The notes under the pieces: model-generated
What the model saw: the letters and a program-made list of their open reading frames with translations, nothing else
The model's database searches: none
Told to the model about the DNA's origin: nothing
Part shown: piece after piece, positions 42,232 to 51,042 of the stretch
How positions within the stretch are numbered: the stretch's first letter is position 1
Layout: the number at the start of each line of letters is the position of its first letter
Made by a program: the position numbers and the translations under genes
Assembly (NCBI RefSeq): GCF_036059255.1
Contig: NZ_CP107947.1
Coordinates: forward strand, 5,766,001 to 5,830,000
DNA length: 64,000 nucleotides
Reading direction: 5' to 3'
DNA from: Micromonospora sp. NBC_00389
GTDB taxonomy: Bacteria > Actinomycetota > Actinomycetes > Mycobacteriales > Micromonosporaceae

Positions 42232-43597
42232 ATGTCCCCATCACCACGCCGCGCCCTCGCCGCCGGCCTGCTCACGCTCGCCACCGCCGGCGCCACCCTC
42301 GCCCTCGTTCCCACCGCCGCGCAGGCCGTGGTGCTGCCGAACAACTTCAAGAGCGTCGGCTACATGCCCTCCTGGGCCGGCAACGTCAACACCATCCAGT
42401 ACAACAAGCTCACCCACATCAACTACGCCTTTGCCCAACAACGACGGCAGCCTGCGCGCGGTGGAGAACCCGAGCAAGCTCTCCTCGCTGGTCTCGCTCG
42501 GGCACGCCAACAACGTCAAGGTGTCGATCGCGGTCGGCGGCTGGAACGACGGCAACGACTCCGCCTTCGAGGCGCTGGCCGCCAACGCCGGCAGCCGGAC
42601 CAACTTCGTCAACAACCTGGTCAACTTCGTCAACCAGTACAACCTGGACGGCGTCGACATGGACTGGGAGTACCCGGACCCGGGCGCCTCGGCGAACAAC
42701 TACACCCAGCTCATGACGCAACTCGGCAGCGCCATGCACAGCCGCGGCAAGCTGCTCACCGCCGCCGTGGTCTCCGAGGGCGGCAGCGTCCAGGGCGTGC
42801 AGACGGCCGTGTTCGGCCAGGTCGACTGGCTCAACATCATGGCGTACGACGGCGGCAACCCGCACGCCAACTACGACTGGTCGATCGCCAGCATCAACCT
42901 GTGGAAGTCACGCGGCCTGCCCGCCAGCAAGGCCGTACTCGGGATCCCGTTCTACAGCCGCCCCGGCTACTACACCTACTCGGCGCTGGTCGGTATGGAC
43001 CCGGCCAACGCCAACCGGGACTGCACCACCGTCGGCGGAGCGCAGCAGTGCTACAACGGCATCCCGACGGTCAAGCGCAAGACGCAGTGGGCGCTGGCCA
43101 ACGCCGGCGGTGTGATGAACTGGGAGCTGTCCCAGGACACCACCGGCTCCACCTCGCTGGTCAGCGCGATGTACGACACCATCATGGGCGGCACCACCCC
43201 GCCGCCGACCGGCCGCACCGGCCCGATCACCGGGATCGCCGGCAAGTGCGTCGACGTCGCCTCGGCGAGCACCGCCAACGGCACGGCCGTGCAGTTGTGG
43301 AGTTGCAACGGCACCGCCGCGCAGAGCTGGACCGTGGCGAGCAACGGCACGTTGCGCGCCCTCGGCAAGTGCGCCGACATCACCAGTGGCTCCACCGCCA
43401 ACGGCGCCAAGATCCAGCTGTGGGACTGCAACGGCAGCGGCGCGCAGGTCTGGCAGGCGCAGTCCAATGGCACGCTCCGCAACCCGCAGTCGAACAAGTG
43501 CCTGGACGCCAGCGACAACAGCTCGGCCGACGGCACCCGGTTGCAGATCTGGGACTGCTTCGCCGGCGCCAACCAGCGCTGGACTCTCCCGGCCTGA
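42232..43597 (+). pseudogene. Secreted GH18 chitinase with ricin-type domain, frameshifted
   Basis: The frame starting at ATG 42232 gives a signal peptide (LAAGLLTLATAGATLALVPTAAQA) and mature N-terminus through KLTHINYAFA, then loses homology. Near 42430-42436 the correct reading moves to another frame beginning LPNNDGSLRAVENPSK and continues to 43597. The GH18 active site DGVDMDWEYP and the AYDGG block are intact in the second frame. It ends with a ricin B-type (CBM13) domain with repeated IQLWDCNG/W motifs. Relative to the expected NYAFALPNNDG the DNA is five bases short. Either a real inactivating deletion or a sequence error. A strong terminator follows. Confidence 0.88.
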
Positions 43598-43608
43598 CCC
43601 GGCCGCAT

Positions 43609-43641
43609 GGAAGGCCCCCCGCGTAGCGCGGGGGGCCTTCC
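43609..43641 (+). terminator. Terminator after the chitinase gene
   Basis: A perfect 15-bp stem GGAAGGCCCCCCGCG (43609-43623) with 43627-43641 and a 3-base loop TAG, 12 bases after the stop; the convergent regulator gene ends 19 bases further on. Confidence 0.88.
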
Positions 43642-43659
43642 CACGCCCGTGGCGGCGGA

Positions 43660-44541
43660 TCAGGCGGGGCGGTGCTCGCGGACCAGGTCGAGCATCTCGT
43701 CCACCGACCCGGCCGGGTCGGTGACCGGGAACTGCACGGCGCGAACCACCGCCGACGGGTCGACCAGCAGCGTCAGCCGCTTGAACCGTGAGACCCCACC
43801 GGCGCGGAAGGTGGGCAGCAGCAGCCCGGCGGCGAGCCGACCGTCCTGGTCGGACAGGAGCGGGAACGGCACCCGGGCGTGCGTGGCGAAGTCGGCGAGC
43901 TGGTCCGGCCGCTGCGTGCTGATCCCCCGCACGTCCGCCCCGGCGGCCTGGAAGTTCGCGTACCGAGCGGCGTAGGTGGTCGACTCCAGGGTGCAGCCGC
44001 GAGCCCCGGGAATGTCCGCCCAGCCCGGCGGGTAGCCCTGCGTCTCCGGCGCGTACGCCCCCGGGAAGAAGTACAGGACGCTCCAGGCGTCGGCGTCGAT
44101 CAGCGCGACCGACTGGCCGTCGGGCCCGGGCAGGCCGACCTCGGGCAACCGCCGCCCGATCAGGTCGTGCACCCGGCGCGCCTCGGCCGAGGCGGCGTCG
44201 GCGGTCGCGGTCAGCTCCCCATCGCCCATCAGGTGCCTCGTTCCCCAGTCCTGCAGTGCGATCAGCACCGGCAGCAGCCCCTCACCCTTGGCGGTGAGCA
44301 GGTAGTCGTAGCGCGGCGGGTGCTGGGAGTACGGCCGGCGCTCCAGCACGCCGTGCTCGACCAGCGCGGCGAGGCGTTCGGTCAGCGCCCGCCGGCTGAC
44401 GCCCAGCTCGCGCTGGAGCGCGTCGAAGCGGGTCGTCCCGCCGGCGACGTCGCGCACGATGAGGAACGTCCACCAGTCCCCCAGCACGCCGAGCGCCTGC
44501 GCGATGCCGCAGTCCGCGTCGGCAAGATCCTCCCGCCGCAC
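43660..44541 (-). CDS. HxlR-type regulator fused to a peroxiredoxin-like domain
   Basis: A 293-residue fusion. Residues 1-105 form an HxlR winged helix (CGIAQALGVLGDWWTFLIVRDVAGGTTRFDALQRELGVSRRALTERL...) with the conserved N-terminal Cys11. Residues about 125-290 form an AhpC/TSA-type thioredoxin fold (VLYFFPGAYAP, then GCTLE with Cys183 at the place of the Bcp-type peroxidatic cysteine, then ISTQRPDQLADFATHARVPFPLLSD). These are the only two cysteines, suggesting a built-in redox switch. HxlR proteins such as HypR and YodB sense oxidants or quinones through the equivalent N-terminal cysteine. It is divergent from an MFS gene over a perfect palindrome, its likely operator. Confidence 0.88.
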   Translation of the reverse strand: MRREDLADADCGIAQALGVLGDWWTFLIVRDVAGGTTRFDALQRELGVSRRALTERLAALVEHGVLERRPYSQHPPRYDYLLTAKGEGLLPVLIALQDWGTRHLMGDGELTATADAASAEARRVHDLIGRRLPEVGLPGPDGQSVALIDADAWSVLYFFPGAYAPETQGYPPGWADIPGARGCTLESTTYAARYANFQAAGADVRGISTQRPDQLADFATHARVPFPLLSDQDGRLAAGLLLPTFRAGGVSRFKRLTLLVDPSAVVRAVQFPVTDPAGSVDEMLDLVREHRPA

Positions 44542-44573
44542 CCGTCACCCCCATCTGTCCCGCCCCCGACTAT

Positions 44574-44598
44574 AGTGCGTTTCAGATTGGAACGCACT
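44574..44598. promoter_or_regulatory. Perfect palindrome between the HxlR-fusion gene and the MFS gene
   Basis: AGTGCGTT (44574-44581) and AACGCACT (44591-44598) with a 9-base spacer. It includes a TATAGT hexamer at its left edge and lies 33 bases from the regulator start and 27 bases from the MFS start, placed to control both. Confidence 0.75.
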
Positions 44599-44624
44599 GG
44601 TGCGCGCGAACGGGGGCGGACGAC

Positions 44625-45902
44625 ATGCACGTCGGAGAGCGGGCCGGGGTGTTCTGGCGATGGTGGACCGCCGGCACGACCAGCATGGTCGGGTCGGCGG
44701 TCGGCGCGGTGGCCCTGCCGCTGACCGCGCTCACCGTGCTCGACGCCACCGCGTTCCAGATGGGCCTGATCGCCGCAGCCAGCTACGTCGCCTGGATCGT
44801 GATCGGTCTGCCCGCCGGCGTCATCGTGCAGCGCCTGCCGCTGCGCGGCGCCCAGATCGGCGCCGACCTGGCCCGCGCGGTCGCCGTCGCGTCGATCCCG
44901 CTGGCCTGGTGGTGGGGCCACCTCACCGTCGCCCACCTGGTGATCACCGCTCTTGTGATCAGCTTCGCCAACGTGCTCTTCGACGTGGCCAACTCGACCT
45001 TCCTGCCCAGCATCGTGAACCGCGAGCAGTTGCAGTCCCGCAACAGCCTGACCTCGGCCACCCACGCCGCCACCCAGCTCAGCGGCCCCTCCCTCGGCGG
45101 GCTCGCCGTACAGGCACTCGGCGCGGTGCCCACCCTGCTCGTCGACGCCGTCAGCTACCTCGTCTCGGCGGCGCTGCTGCGCACCCTGCCCGCCCGCCGA
45201 GACGACGCGCCGGACCGCTGGCCACCGGTCGGCGAGCTGATCCGCGAGGGTTGGCGCTTCGTCGCGTACCACCCGGTGATGGGGCCGGGCATGTGGGCCG
45301 CGACGGCGATGAACTTCGTCTGCGGCGCGCAGTTCGCGCTCTACCCGCTCTACCTGGTCCGTGAGCTGCACGCCCCGGCCGGCCTGGTCGGGGTACTGCT
45401 CGCCGTCGAGGGGGTCGGCGCGCTGGTCGGGGCGGCGTTCACCTCGCGGATCACGGCACGGATCGGCACCGCACGCGCGCTGATCGTCGCCGGGTTCACC
45501 ACGGTCGCCGGCGCGTTCCTGATTCCCTGGGGCACCGGCTGGCTGGCGTACGCCGCCTTCGCCGCCGGCAACGTCGTCTTCTCCCTCGGGACGGTGGTGC
45601 TCAGCGTGACCACCCGGACCTACCGGCAGATCGCCAGCCCACCCGACCTGCTCTCCCGGGTGATGGCGACCGTCCGGTTCGTCTCCTGGGGCGCGATCCC
45701 GGTCGGCGGGCTGGTCGCTGGCGCGGTGGCCGGGCCGCTGGGCGCCCGGGCCACCCTGCTGATCGTCGCGGGCGTGGTGGTCGCCGCGCCGCTGGTGCTG
45801 CTGCTCTCCCCCGTCCGGCACCTGCGTGACCTCACCGACCACGACCGGGGCGACGACCCGACGCTCCCGGCCGCGCCGACGGTCACCGTCGGAGGTCGGT
45901 GA
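44625..45902 (+). CDS. MFS transporter (EntS/MFS_3-like exporter)
   Basis: A 425-residue, about 12-helix membrane protein: VFWRWWTAGTTSMVGSAVGAVALPLTALTVLDATAFQMGLIAAASYVAWIVIGLPAGVIVQRLP, then ANSTFLPSIVNREQLQSRNSLTSATHAATQLSGPSLGGLAVQALGA, matching the MFS_3 group of exporters (enterobactin exporter-like and drug efflux). It is divergent from the HxlR-peroxiredoxin regulator with a palindromic site between them. An oxidant- or quinone-induced efflux role is the simplest hypothesis; the substrate is unknown. Confidence 0.9.
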   Translation: MHVGERAGVFWRWWTAGTTSMVGSAVGAVALPLTALTVLDATAFQMGLIAAASYVAWIVIGLPAGVIVQRLPLRGAQIGADLARAVAVASIPLAWWWGHLTVAHLVITALVISFANVLFDVANSTFLPSIVNREQLQSRNSLTSATHAATQLSGPSLGGLAVQALGAVPTLLVDAVSYLVSAALLRTLPARRDDAPDRWPPVGELIREGWRFVAYHPVMGPGMWAATAMNFVCGAQFALYPLYLVRELHAPAGLVGVLLAVEGVGALVGAAFTSRITARIGTARALIVAGFTTVAGAFLIPWGTGWLAYAAFAAGNVVFSLGTVVLSVTTRTYRQIASPPDLLSRVMATVRFVSWGAIPVGGLVAGAVAGPLGARATLLIVAGVVVAAPLVLLLSPVRHLRDLTDHDRGDDPTLPAAPTVTVGGR

Positions 45903-46092
45903 ACCGCACGGCCTTTCGCAGTCGGCCAGCCGGCGTACCCGGCGGTCGGTGTCCGGCCGGAGAAGACGGCGTACCGAGCGGACTGCGCCGCACGGTGACC
46001 GGCCCGCACGACGGTTTTCCGGGCCGGACGCCCCGAAGGGTCATAGCCTGGATCCGGGTGCCCGCGCGGGCATCCCGACCGGGAGGACCGAC

Positions 46093-46320
46093 GTGGCACC
46101 GAACGAGGCGGACCGGGCGGCGACGCGCCGTCGCCGGCAGCTGTGGGCCGGGGTTCTCGCGCTGGTCGGCCTGGTCCTGCTGGTCATCGGCCTGACCGTG
46201 GCCGACGGTGTCGCGGCCTGGGTCGAGGTGGTGGTCGCGATCCTGCTGCTGGTGGCGAGCTACGTCGTGCAGTACCTGGCCCGGCGGGAGACCGTCTACC
46301 AGCACGACGAGCGGCGCTGA
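46093..46320 (+). CDS. Small two-helix membrane protein
   Basis: A 75-residue protein starting at GTG 46093, ten bases after GGGAGGACC, a strong ribosome binding site. A basic N-terminus (ADRAATRRRRQLW) is followed by two hydrophobic helices (GVLALVGLVLLVIGLTV and WVEVVVAILLLVASYVVQYL) and a charged tail. The frame is open upstream to 45826, but that part is low-complexity. Function unknown. It precedes the exonuclease gene by 58 bases. Confidence 0.7.
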   Translation: MAPNEADRAATRRRRQLWAGVLALVGLVLLVIGLTVADGVAAWVEVVVAILLLVASYVVQYLARRETVYQHDERR

Positions 46321-46378
46321 CGCCGCCGGCGGCCGGGCGTACCCCTGATCGTCGGGGGGTTGTGCCAGGCTGTCGGGC

Positions 46379-47305
46379 GTGGCACACCGATCCCCGATCC
46401 TGCTGATCGACGCACCCAGCCTCTACTTCCGCGCATACTTCGGCATCCCGGAATCGGCCGCCCGGGCCGAGGACGGCACCCCGGTCAACGCGGTGCGCGG
46501 CTTCCTCGACATGCTCGCCACCCTGATCCGGGGTCGCGGTGCGGACCGGATGGTCTGCGCCATGGACTACGACTGGCGCCCGGCGTGGCGGGTCGAGCTG
46601 CTGCCGTCCTACAAGGCGCACCGGGTGGCCCCGCAGGGCGGCGAGGTCGTGCCGGACACCCTCTCCCCGCAGGTGCCGATGATCCTGGAAGTGCTGGCCG
46701 CGGTCGGCATCACCGTCGTCGGCGCGACCGGCTACGAGGCCGACGACGTGCTGGGCACCTTGTCGGTGACCCAGCCAGGCCCGGTGGAGGTGGTCTCCGG
46801 CGACCGGGACCTGTTCCAGCTCATCGACGACGCCCGGCCGGTCCGGCTGCTCTACGTCGGGCGCGGCGTGGCCAAGCTTGACGACTGCGACGACGCCGCG
46901 GTGCGGGCCCGCTACGGCGTGCCGGCCGACCGGTACGCCGACTTCGCCGCGCTGCGCGGCGACCCAAGCGACGGGCTGCCGGGGGTGCAGGGCGTGGGCG
47001 AGAAGACCGCCGCCCGGCTCATCGAGCGGTACGGGAGCATCGCCGGCATCCTGGCCGCCCTGGACGACTCTGACTCGTCCTTCGCGCCGGGCCTGCGGGC
47101 CAAGCTGGCCGCCGCCCGCGACTACCTGGCCGTCGCGCCGACGGTGGTGCGGGTCGCGCTGGACGTGCCACTGCCGGAGCTGCCCACCGCACTGCCGACC
47201 GCGCCCGTCGATCCGGACCGGCTGCTGGAGCTGGCCGGGACGTGGAACCTGGCCGGCTCCGCCCGCCGCCTGGTGGACGCCCTCGCCGCCCGCGCCGACG
47301 CCTGA
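46379..47305 (+). CDS. 5'-3' exonuclease (DNA polymerase I N-terminal domain type)
   Basis: A 308-residue stand-alone flap-type exonuclease, lacking any polymerase domain. It carries the acidic metal-binding clusters of the family: ILLIDAPSLYFRAYFG, MVCAMDYDWRPAWRVELLPSYKAHR, GYEADDVLGTL, VVSGDRDLFQLIDD, and the helix-hairpin-helix LRGDPSDGLPGVQGVGEKTAARLIERYGS. It starts at GTG 46379. Actinobacteria commonly carry this extra enzyme beside PolI; it removes RNA primers or 5' flaps. It is isolated in the window. Confidence 0.93.
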   Translation: MAHRSPILLIDAPSLYFRAYFGIPESAARAEDGTPVNAVRGFLDMLATLIRGRGADRMVCAMDYDWRPAWRVELLPSYKAHRVAPQGGEVVPDTLSPQVPMILEVLAAVGITVVGATGYEADDVLGTLSVTQPGPVEVVSGDRDLFQLIDDARPVRLLYVGRGVAKLDDCDDAAVRARYGVPADRYADFAALRGDPSDGLPGVQGVGEKTAARLIERYGSIAGILAALDDSDSSFAPGLRAKLAAARDYLAVAPTVVRVALDVPLPELPTALPTAPVDPDRLLELAGTWNLAGSARRLVDALAARADA

Positions 47306-47341
47306 CCACCGATCCGCCGCCTCCGGTGCCGGTGACGGCCC

Positions 47342-47565
47342 GCTGGTGACATCACCCGCGCGGTCCTCCTGCGGGCAGCGGTTCCGCCGTTCGTTCAGTT
47401 GATCATCGGTGTTGCGATCGGCATCGGGCTCGGCGACGGGCTCATCTACGCCTTCGGCACCGGCCCGTGGCAGCTGGCCGTGATCGTCCTGCTGGCGATC
47501 ATTGTCACGACCTTCCTCGGCGGTGGTCCTGCGGTCATTACCCAGGCCGCGGCGACCGCCGTGCT
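47342..47565 (+). pseudogene. Fragment of a FUSC/aromatic acid exporter-like membrane protein
   Basis: A frame of about 75 codons encodes VQLIIGVAIGIGLGDGLIYAFGTGPWQLAVIVLLAIIVTTFLGGGPAVITQAAATAVL, which resembles the second half of the membrane domain of FUSC-type (DUF939-like) transporters, then breaks off at 47565 and reads out of homology to a stop at 47617. The N-terminal helices and the long cytoplasmic part are absent and no ribosome binding site is seen. It is a remnant. Confidence 0.65.
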
Positions 47566-47573
47566 ACCCGACG

Positions 47574-48056
47574 TCAGGGTTGGTCCAGTTCGATGCGCAC
47601 CGTCAGCGGGCTCGTAGCCACCGCCTCGGAGGTGCTGACACAGAGCCGGCGAGCGAGACTGCTCCGCGCGATGTACCGCTGGCGCTCGCGCGGGTCATCG
47701 TCGTCGACGATGTGCGCCGTCCCGGTCCGCCAACGTGCGCTCCGCCCGCCGCCCGTCTTGACCCGGACCCGGGGATCGGCCTCGAGGTTTCGCACCCAGT
47801 CGGCGCGGCGCCCCCGCTGGGCGACCAGCCAGAAGATGTCACCGTCCATGCCATCGCACACCGGGGTGTACCGCAGCCGGCCGGTACGACGTCCGGTGGT
47901 CTCCAACAGCGCGTCGCCGGGGATCGGGAGTTTCACGTCCCACGCGAACCGGACGATCGGGTTGATCAGGCGCTGCTGGAGCGCGCGGAGCAGCGCTGCC
48001 CGCCACGACACCTCAGCAACCGTCCGCTCGCGCCGACGGACAGCTGTGCCGCCCAC
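47574..48056 (-). CDS. Deazaflavin (F420)-dependent nitroreductase family protein
   Basis: A 160-residue split-barrel protein of the Ddn family: INPIVRFAWDVKLPIPGDALLETTGRRTGRLRYTPVCDGMDGDIFWLVAQRGRRADWVRNLEADPRVRVKTGG matches the conserved TxGRxSGxxRxxP...W..NL.A.P.V region that binds cofactor F420 and quinone-like substrates. GTG 48056 is the first start; the first 15 residues are basic. Its 3' end abuts the FUSC remnant. Likely an F420H2-dependent quinone reductase; the exact substrate is unknown. Confidence 0.85.
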   Translation of the reverse strand: MGGTAVRRRERTVAEVSWRAALLRALQQRLINPIVRFAWDVKLPIPGDALLETTGRRTGRLRYTPVCDGMDGDIFWLVAQRGRRADWVRNLEADPRVRVKTGGGRSARWRTGTAHIVDDDDPRERQRYIARSSLARRLCVSTSEAVATSPLTVRIELDQP

Positions 48057-48150
48057 ACCGACTGTCGAATTCCGTCATGGCCCCGTCCCGTCGAGATGTT
48101 CAGCTCGCCGCAACTCCCACACCAGATCGGGTTTCCCCGGGCGCCAGAAC

Positions 48151-48600
48151 TTAAGCGCGCACCCTCGGGTCTCGCAGCGCCCGCGCAATGGCAGCGAGCA
48201 TGCCGCTTTCGCACAAACCGGGTGCTCCGATCAGGAACTCCTCCCGGTCATACCACTCGACCAGGTCCACACCGGGCCGAGCGGCGATTGACCTGTCGAC
48301 GGGCAGCTCGGCGTCATCGTCATAGCAGCCGTAGATCTCATCGGCGGCCCACATGCCCCAGTGCAGCGGGCCAAGCTGAGACTCGTTCTGCTCCTCGTCA
48401 AAGACGGTCATGAACCGCTCTTTCGCGTTCACCGGCCGCACGCCGAGCGACCCGGTCGCAAGCAGTTGCTCGAAGGTGGGGTCTTCGTCCCAGTCCTGGC
48501 TGGGGATGACCAGCGTGAGCACATCCTCCAGGTGCTCGTGGCAGGCGCAATCGGGACGTTGTGGCGGTCGCCAATCGTCCTTCGTGGAGAAGATTCCCAT
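48151..48600 (-). CDS. Hypothetical acidic cytoplasmic protein
   Basis: A 149-residue acidic protein (MGIFSTKDDWRPPQRPDCACHEHLEDVLTLVIPSQDWDEDPTFEQLLATGSLGVRPVNAKERFM...). It has a CAC-H cluster near residues 18-22 that might bind metal, and no signal or membrane segment. I do not recognise the family. Codon usage and length fit a real actinomycete gene. The lack of overlap with better candidates supports it. Confidence 0.65.
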   Translation of the reverse strand: MGIFSTKDDWRPPQRPDCACHEHLEDVLTLVIPSQDWDEDPTFEQLLATGSLGVRPVNAKERFMTVFDEEQNESQLGPLHWGMWAADEIYGCYDDDAELPVDRSIAARPGVDLVEWYDREEFLIGAPGLCESGMLAAIARALRDPRVRA

Positions 48601-48676
48601 CTGGCGATCGTATGCGGCGCGCCATCGTCGCCGCCGCCCTGACTCAGCAGCGGCCGGTCGGTGAACACCCCGACCC

Positions 48677-49597
48677 TCAGCTCGCGACCGGCGATCGAGG
48701 TGCGGTCGGGGTAGTCCGAGACGGTGTGGCCTGTGCCGCGAGGCCGATCCTCGGGTGGCCGGGCAACTGACCGAGCAGGGTGCCGGCCAGCGCGACGACC
48801 AATCCCAACACCTGCACCGGGCGCAGCGTCTGACTGAGCGCCAGCCAACCCAGAACCGCCGCGGTGATCGGGCTGAGCAGGGCGAGGAACGCCACCGAGG
48901 TCGCCGGCAGCGCGGCGATCCCGCGGAACCAGAGCCAGTACGCCAGCGCCGTGCCGACGGTGGCCAGGTATCCGTACCCGGCGAGATGGGTGCCGGTCAG
49001 GGCGGCCGGCAGTCCTTCCGCGACGAGTGCCACCGGGGCGAGCAGCAGACCACCGGCGGTGAGCTGCCACGCGGTGAACGGCAGTGCGCCGACCCCGTCC
49101 GGGCGTCCCCATCGTTTCGTCAGGACGGTGCCGGTGGCCATCGAGGCTGTACCGAACAGACCCGCCAGGATGCCCAACAGGTCGAGCTGGGCATCCGGGC
49201 GCAGGACCACGAAGGAGACGCCGAGCACCCCGAGCAGTCCAGCGCCCACCGCGATCATGGTGGGTCGGATCCGGAGCAGGGCGGCCGAGAGGCCGACCGT
49301 GAGCAGCGGGCCGGTGGCGCCGAGCACGGCCGCGACGCCGCCGGGCAGCCGGTAGGCGGCGTAGAAGAGCATCGCGAAGAACACCCCGATGTTCAGCGTG
49401 CCGAGGACCGCCGCCTTCCACCACCACGATCCGCGGGGCAGGAGGCGGGTCACCGCGAGCAGGACGAGGCCGGCCGGCAGTGCCCGTAGCGCCGCGGCCA
49501 GCAACGGCCGGTTGTCCGGTAGGAGTTCGCTGGTCACGGCATAGGTCGTGCCCCAGACGATCGGTGTGATTGCGGTGCTGACGAGCATCCGGTTCAT
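48677..49597 (-). CDS. EamA-family (drug/metabolite) transporter
   Basis: A 306-residue membrane protein with ten predicted helices in two EamA repeats: MLVSTAITPIVWGTTYAVTSELLPDNRPLLAAALRALPAGLVLL at the start, and GYLATVGTALAYWLWFRGIAALPATSVAFLALLSPITAAVLGWLAL in the second repeat, typical of RhaT/EamA exporters. It lies 38 bases downstream of the frameshifted MFS gene on the same strand, so it may share the MarR-controlled promoter. Substrate unknown (metabolite or amino acid export). Confidence 0.92.
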   Translation of the reverse strand: MNRMLVSTAITPIVWGTTYAVTSELLPDNRPLLAAALRALPAGLVLLAVTRLLPRGSWWWKAAVLGTLNIGVFFAMLFYAAYRLPGGVAAVLGATGPLLTVGLSAALLRIRPTMIAVGAGLLGVLGVSFVVLRPDAQLDLLGILAGLFGTASMATGTVLTKRWGRPDGVGALPFTAWQLTAGGLLLAPVALVAEGLPAALTGTHLAGYGYLATVGTALAYWLWFRGIAALPATSVAFLALLSPITAAVLGWLALSQTLRPVQVLGLVVALAGTLLGQLPGHPRIGLAAQATPSRTTPTAPRSPVAS

Positions 49598-49635
49598 CGC
49601 GGTATCCCCTCACAGGCGGCAGCAGTTGTGGCTCA

Positions 49636-50950
49636 CTAGGCGGCAGCGGTCACGGGGACCTGGGCGGGCCGGAGGTGACCCGGCTCGGTGCCGCTCGGCT
49701 CGACGGGAACGCCGGGGCGGTTTTGATTGACGGTCGGGGCTTCGGAGGTGTTGAGCGCCGCCGCTGGTAGCCGCCGTTCGAGCCGGATGATCAGCGCGGC
49801 ACCGGCTAGCACGGATCCGGTAAGGAACAGCCAGGGCAGCCGGCCGTCGACCACCAGCAGCGCGGTGAACAGCGCAGGCGCGATGGTGGCCGCCAGCGAC
49901 CAGGACAGTTGGTAGGCCGCCAGGTATCGACCCCGGGCGTCCTCCGGCGCGGCGGCGATCGCCAAGGTGCTCGCGGCCGGGCTGTGCAGCAGTTCGCCGC
50001 CGGTATAGAGGACCGTGGTACCGACCAGCACGACGAGCAGTACGGCGGTGCTGCCGGGGCGGGCGGTGCCGAGCAGGATGAATCCGAGGAACGCCAGGGC
50101 GAACACGGCCGCGCCGGTCGCGGCCACCCGGGTCCGCCGTCCCATCCGGACCGCGAGCCGGGTCACCGGCACGCCGGCGAGCGCGCAGAGCGCGGTGTTG
50201 ACCGCGAACAGCGCGCCGACGGTGGCCGCCGGGGGCGTGCAGGACGGTGATCGCGTACGCCGGCAGCAGCAACGACAACGCCGAGTAGCCGAGCGCGATG
50301 AGGAAGTTCGCCCCGGTCAGGCCGAGGAACGGCCGGTCGGCGAGCACCTCGCGGTAGCCGATCCGGGCGCGCGAGCGGATCATCGGCATCCGGCGGGGCA
50401 CCCGACGAGCGAACAGCGCCGCGACCAGGAAGCTTGCCGCGTTGAGCCAGGCGGTGACGGTGAACCCCGCGTCGCCGGCCAGCCCGATGATCAGTGAGGC
50501 GATCAGCCCCCCGGCGCCGAGACCGCCGTTGCGCAGGCTGCGGGCCAGGGCGTTGAGGCGGTCACGGTCCGCTCCCTCGGCGATGTCGCCGATGGTCGCC
50601 TGCTGGATTGCCGGGAAGGCCCGGTCGCCGGCGGCGGTGAACAATGCGACGGCCGCGAACGCTGGCAGGGTGACCGCGAGCGGGTACGCGGCAAAGCCCA
50701 GGCCCCGCACGGTGTACCCGACCAACTGCATCCGGCGCGCGCCGAACCGGTCGACGGCGGCGCCCGCCAACGGCAGCAACGCCATGCCCGCGAGTCCGGC
50801 GACGGTCAGCACCGCGCCGATGGCAGTGAGCGGGAGGCCGGTGACCCTCTGAAAGAAGACGAGCGAGAACGGGACGTACATCCCGGAGCCCAGCGCGTCG
50901 ATCGTCATGCCGGTGATGAGGGCCCGCTCGCCGGGGTTTCGTCTGGTCAT
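49636..50950 (-). pseudogene. MFS transporter with a single-base frameshift
   Basis: The first 240 or so residues from ATG 50950 form an MFS N-terminal half (LITGMTIDALGSGMYVPFSLVFFQRVTGLPLTAIG..., LLLPAYAITVLHAP). Homology then continues in another frame (AATVGALFAVNTALCALAGVPVTRLAVRMGRR...) to 49636. Removing one base from the five-G run at 50231-50235 joins the halves exactly. The full length of 1315 bases is one more than a multiple of three. This is either a recent inactivation, phase variation, or a sequencing error in a homopolymer. The gene is divergent from marR with a palindrome between. Confidence 0.88.
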
Positions 50951-50984
50951 CGTGCCGCCTCCCGTTAGCTTGCAGATAGCTTAG

Positions 50985-51001
50985 GACTAAGAAACTTAGT
51001 C
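50985..51001. promoter_or_regulatory. Palindromic MarR operator candidate
   Basis: GACTAAG (50985-50991) and CTTAGTC (50995-51001) are perfect inverted arms around AAA, in an AT-rich divergent gap 35 bases from the MFS start and 42 from the marR start. A nearby TTAGCTTGCAGATAGCTTA repeat may be part of the same control region. Confidence 0.72.
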
Positions 51002-51042
51002 AGGAGCATCTGAGCTTGTATGAGGTGTGACACAATCGGACC

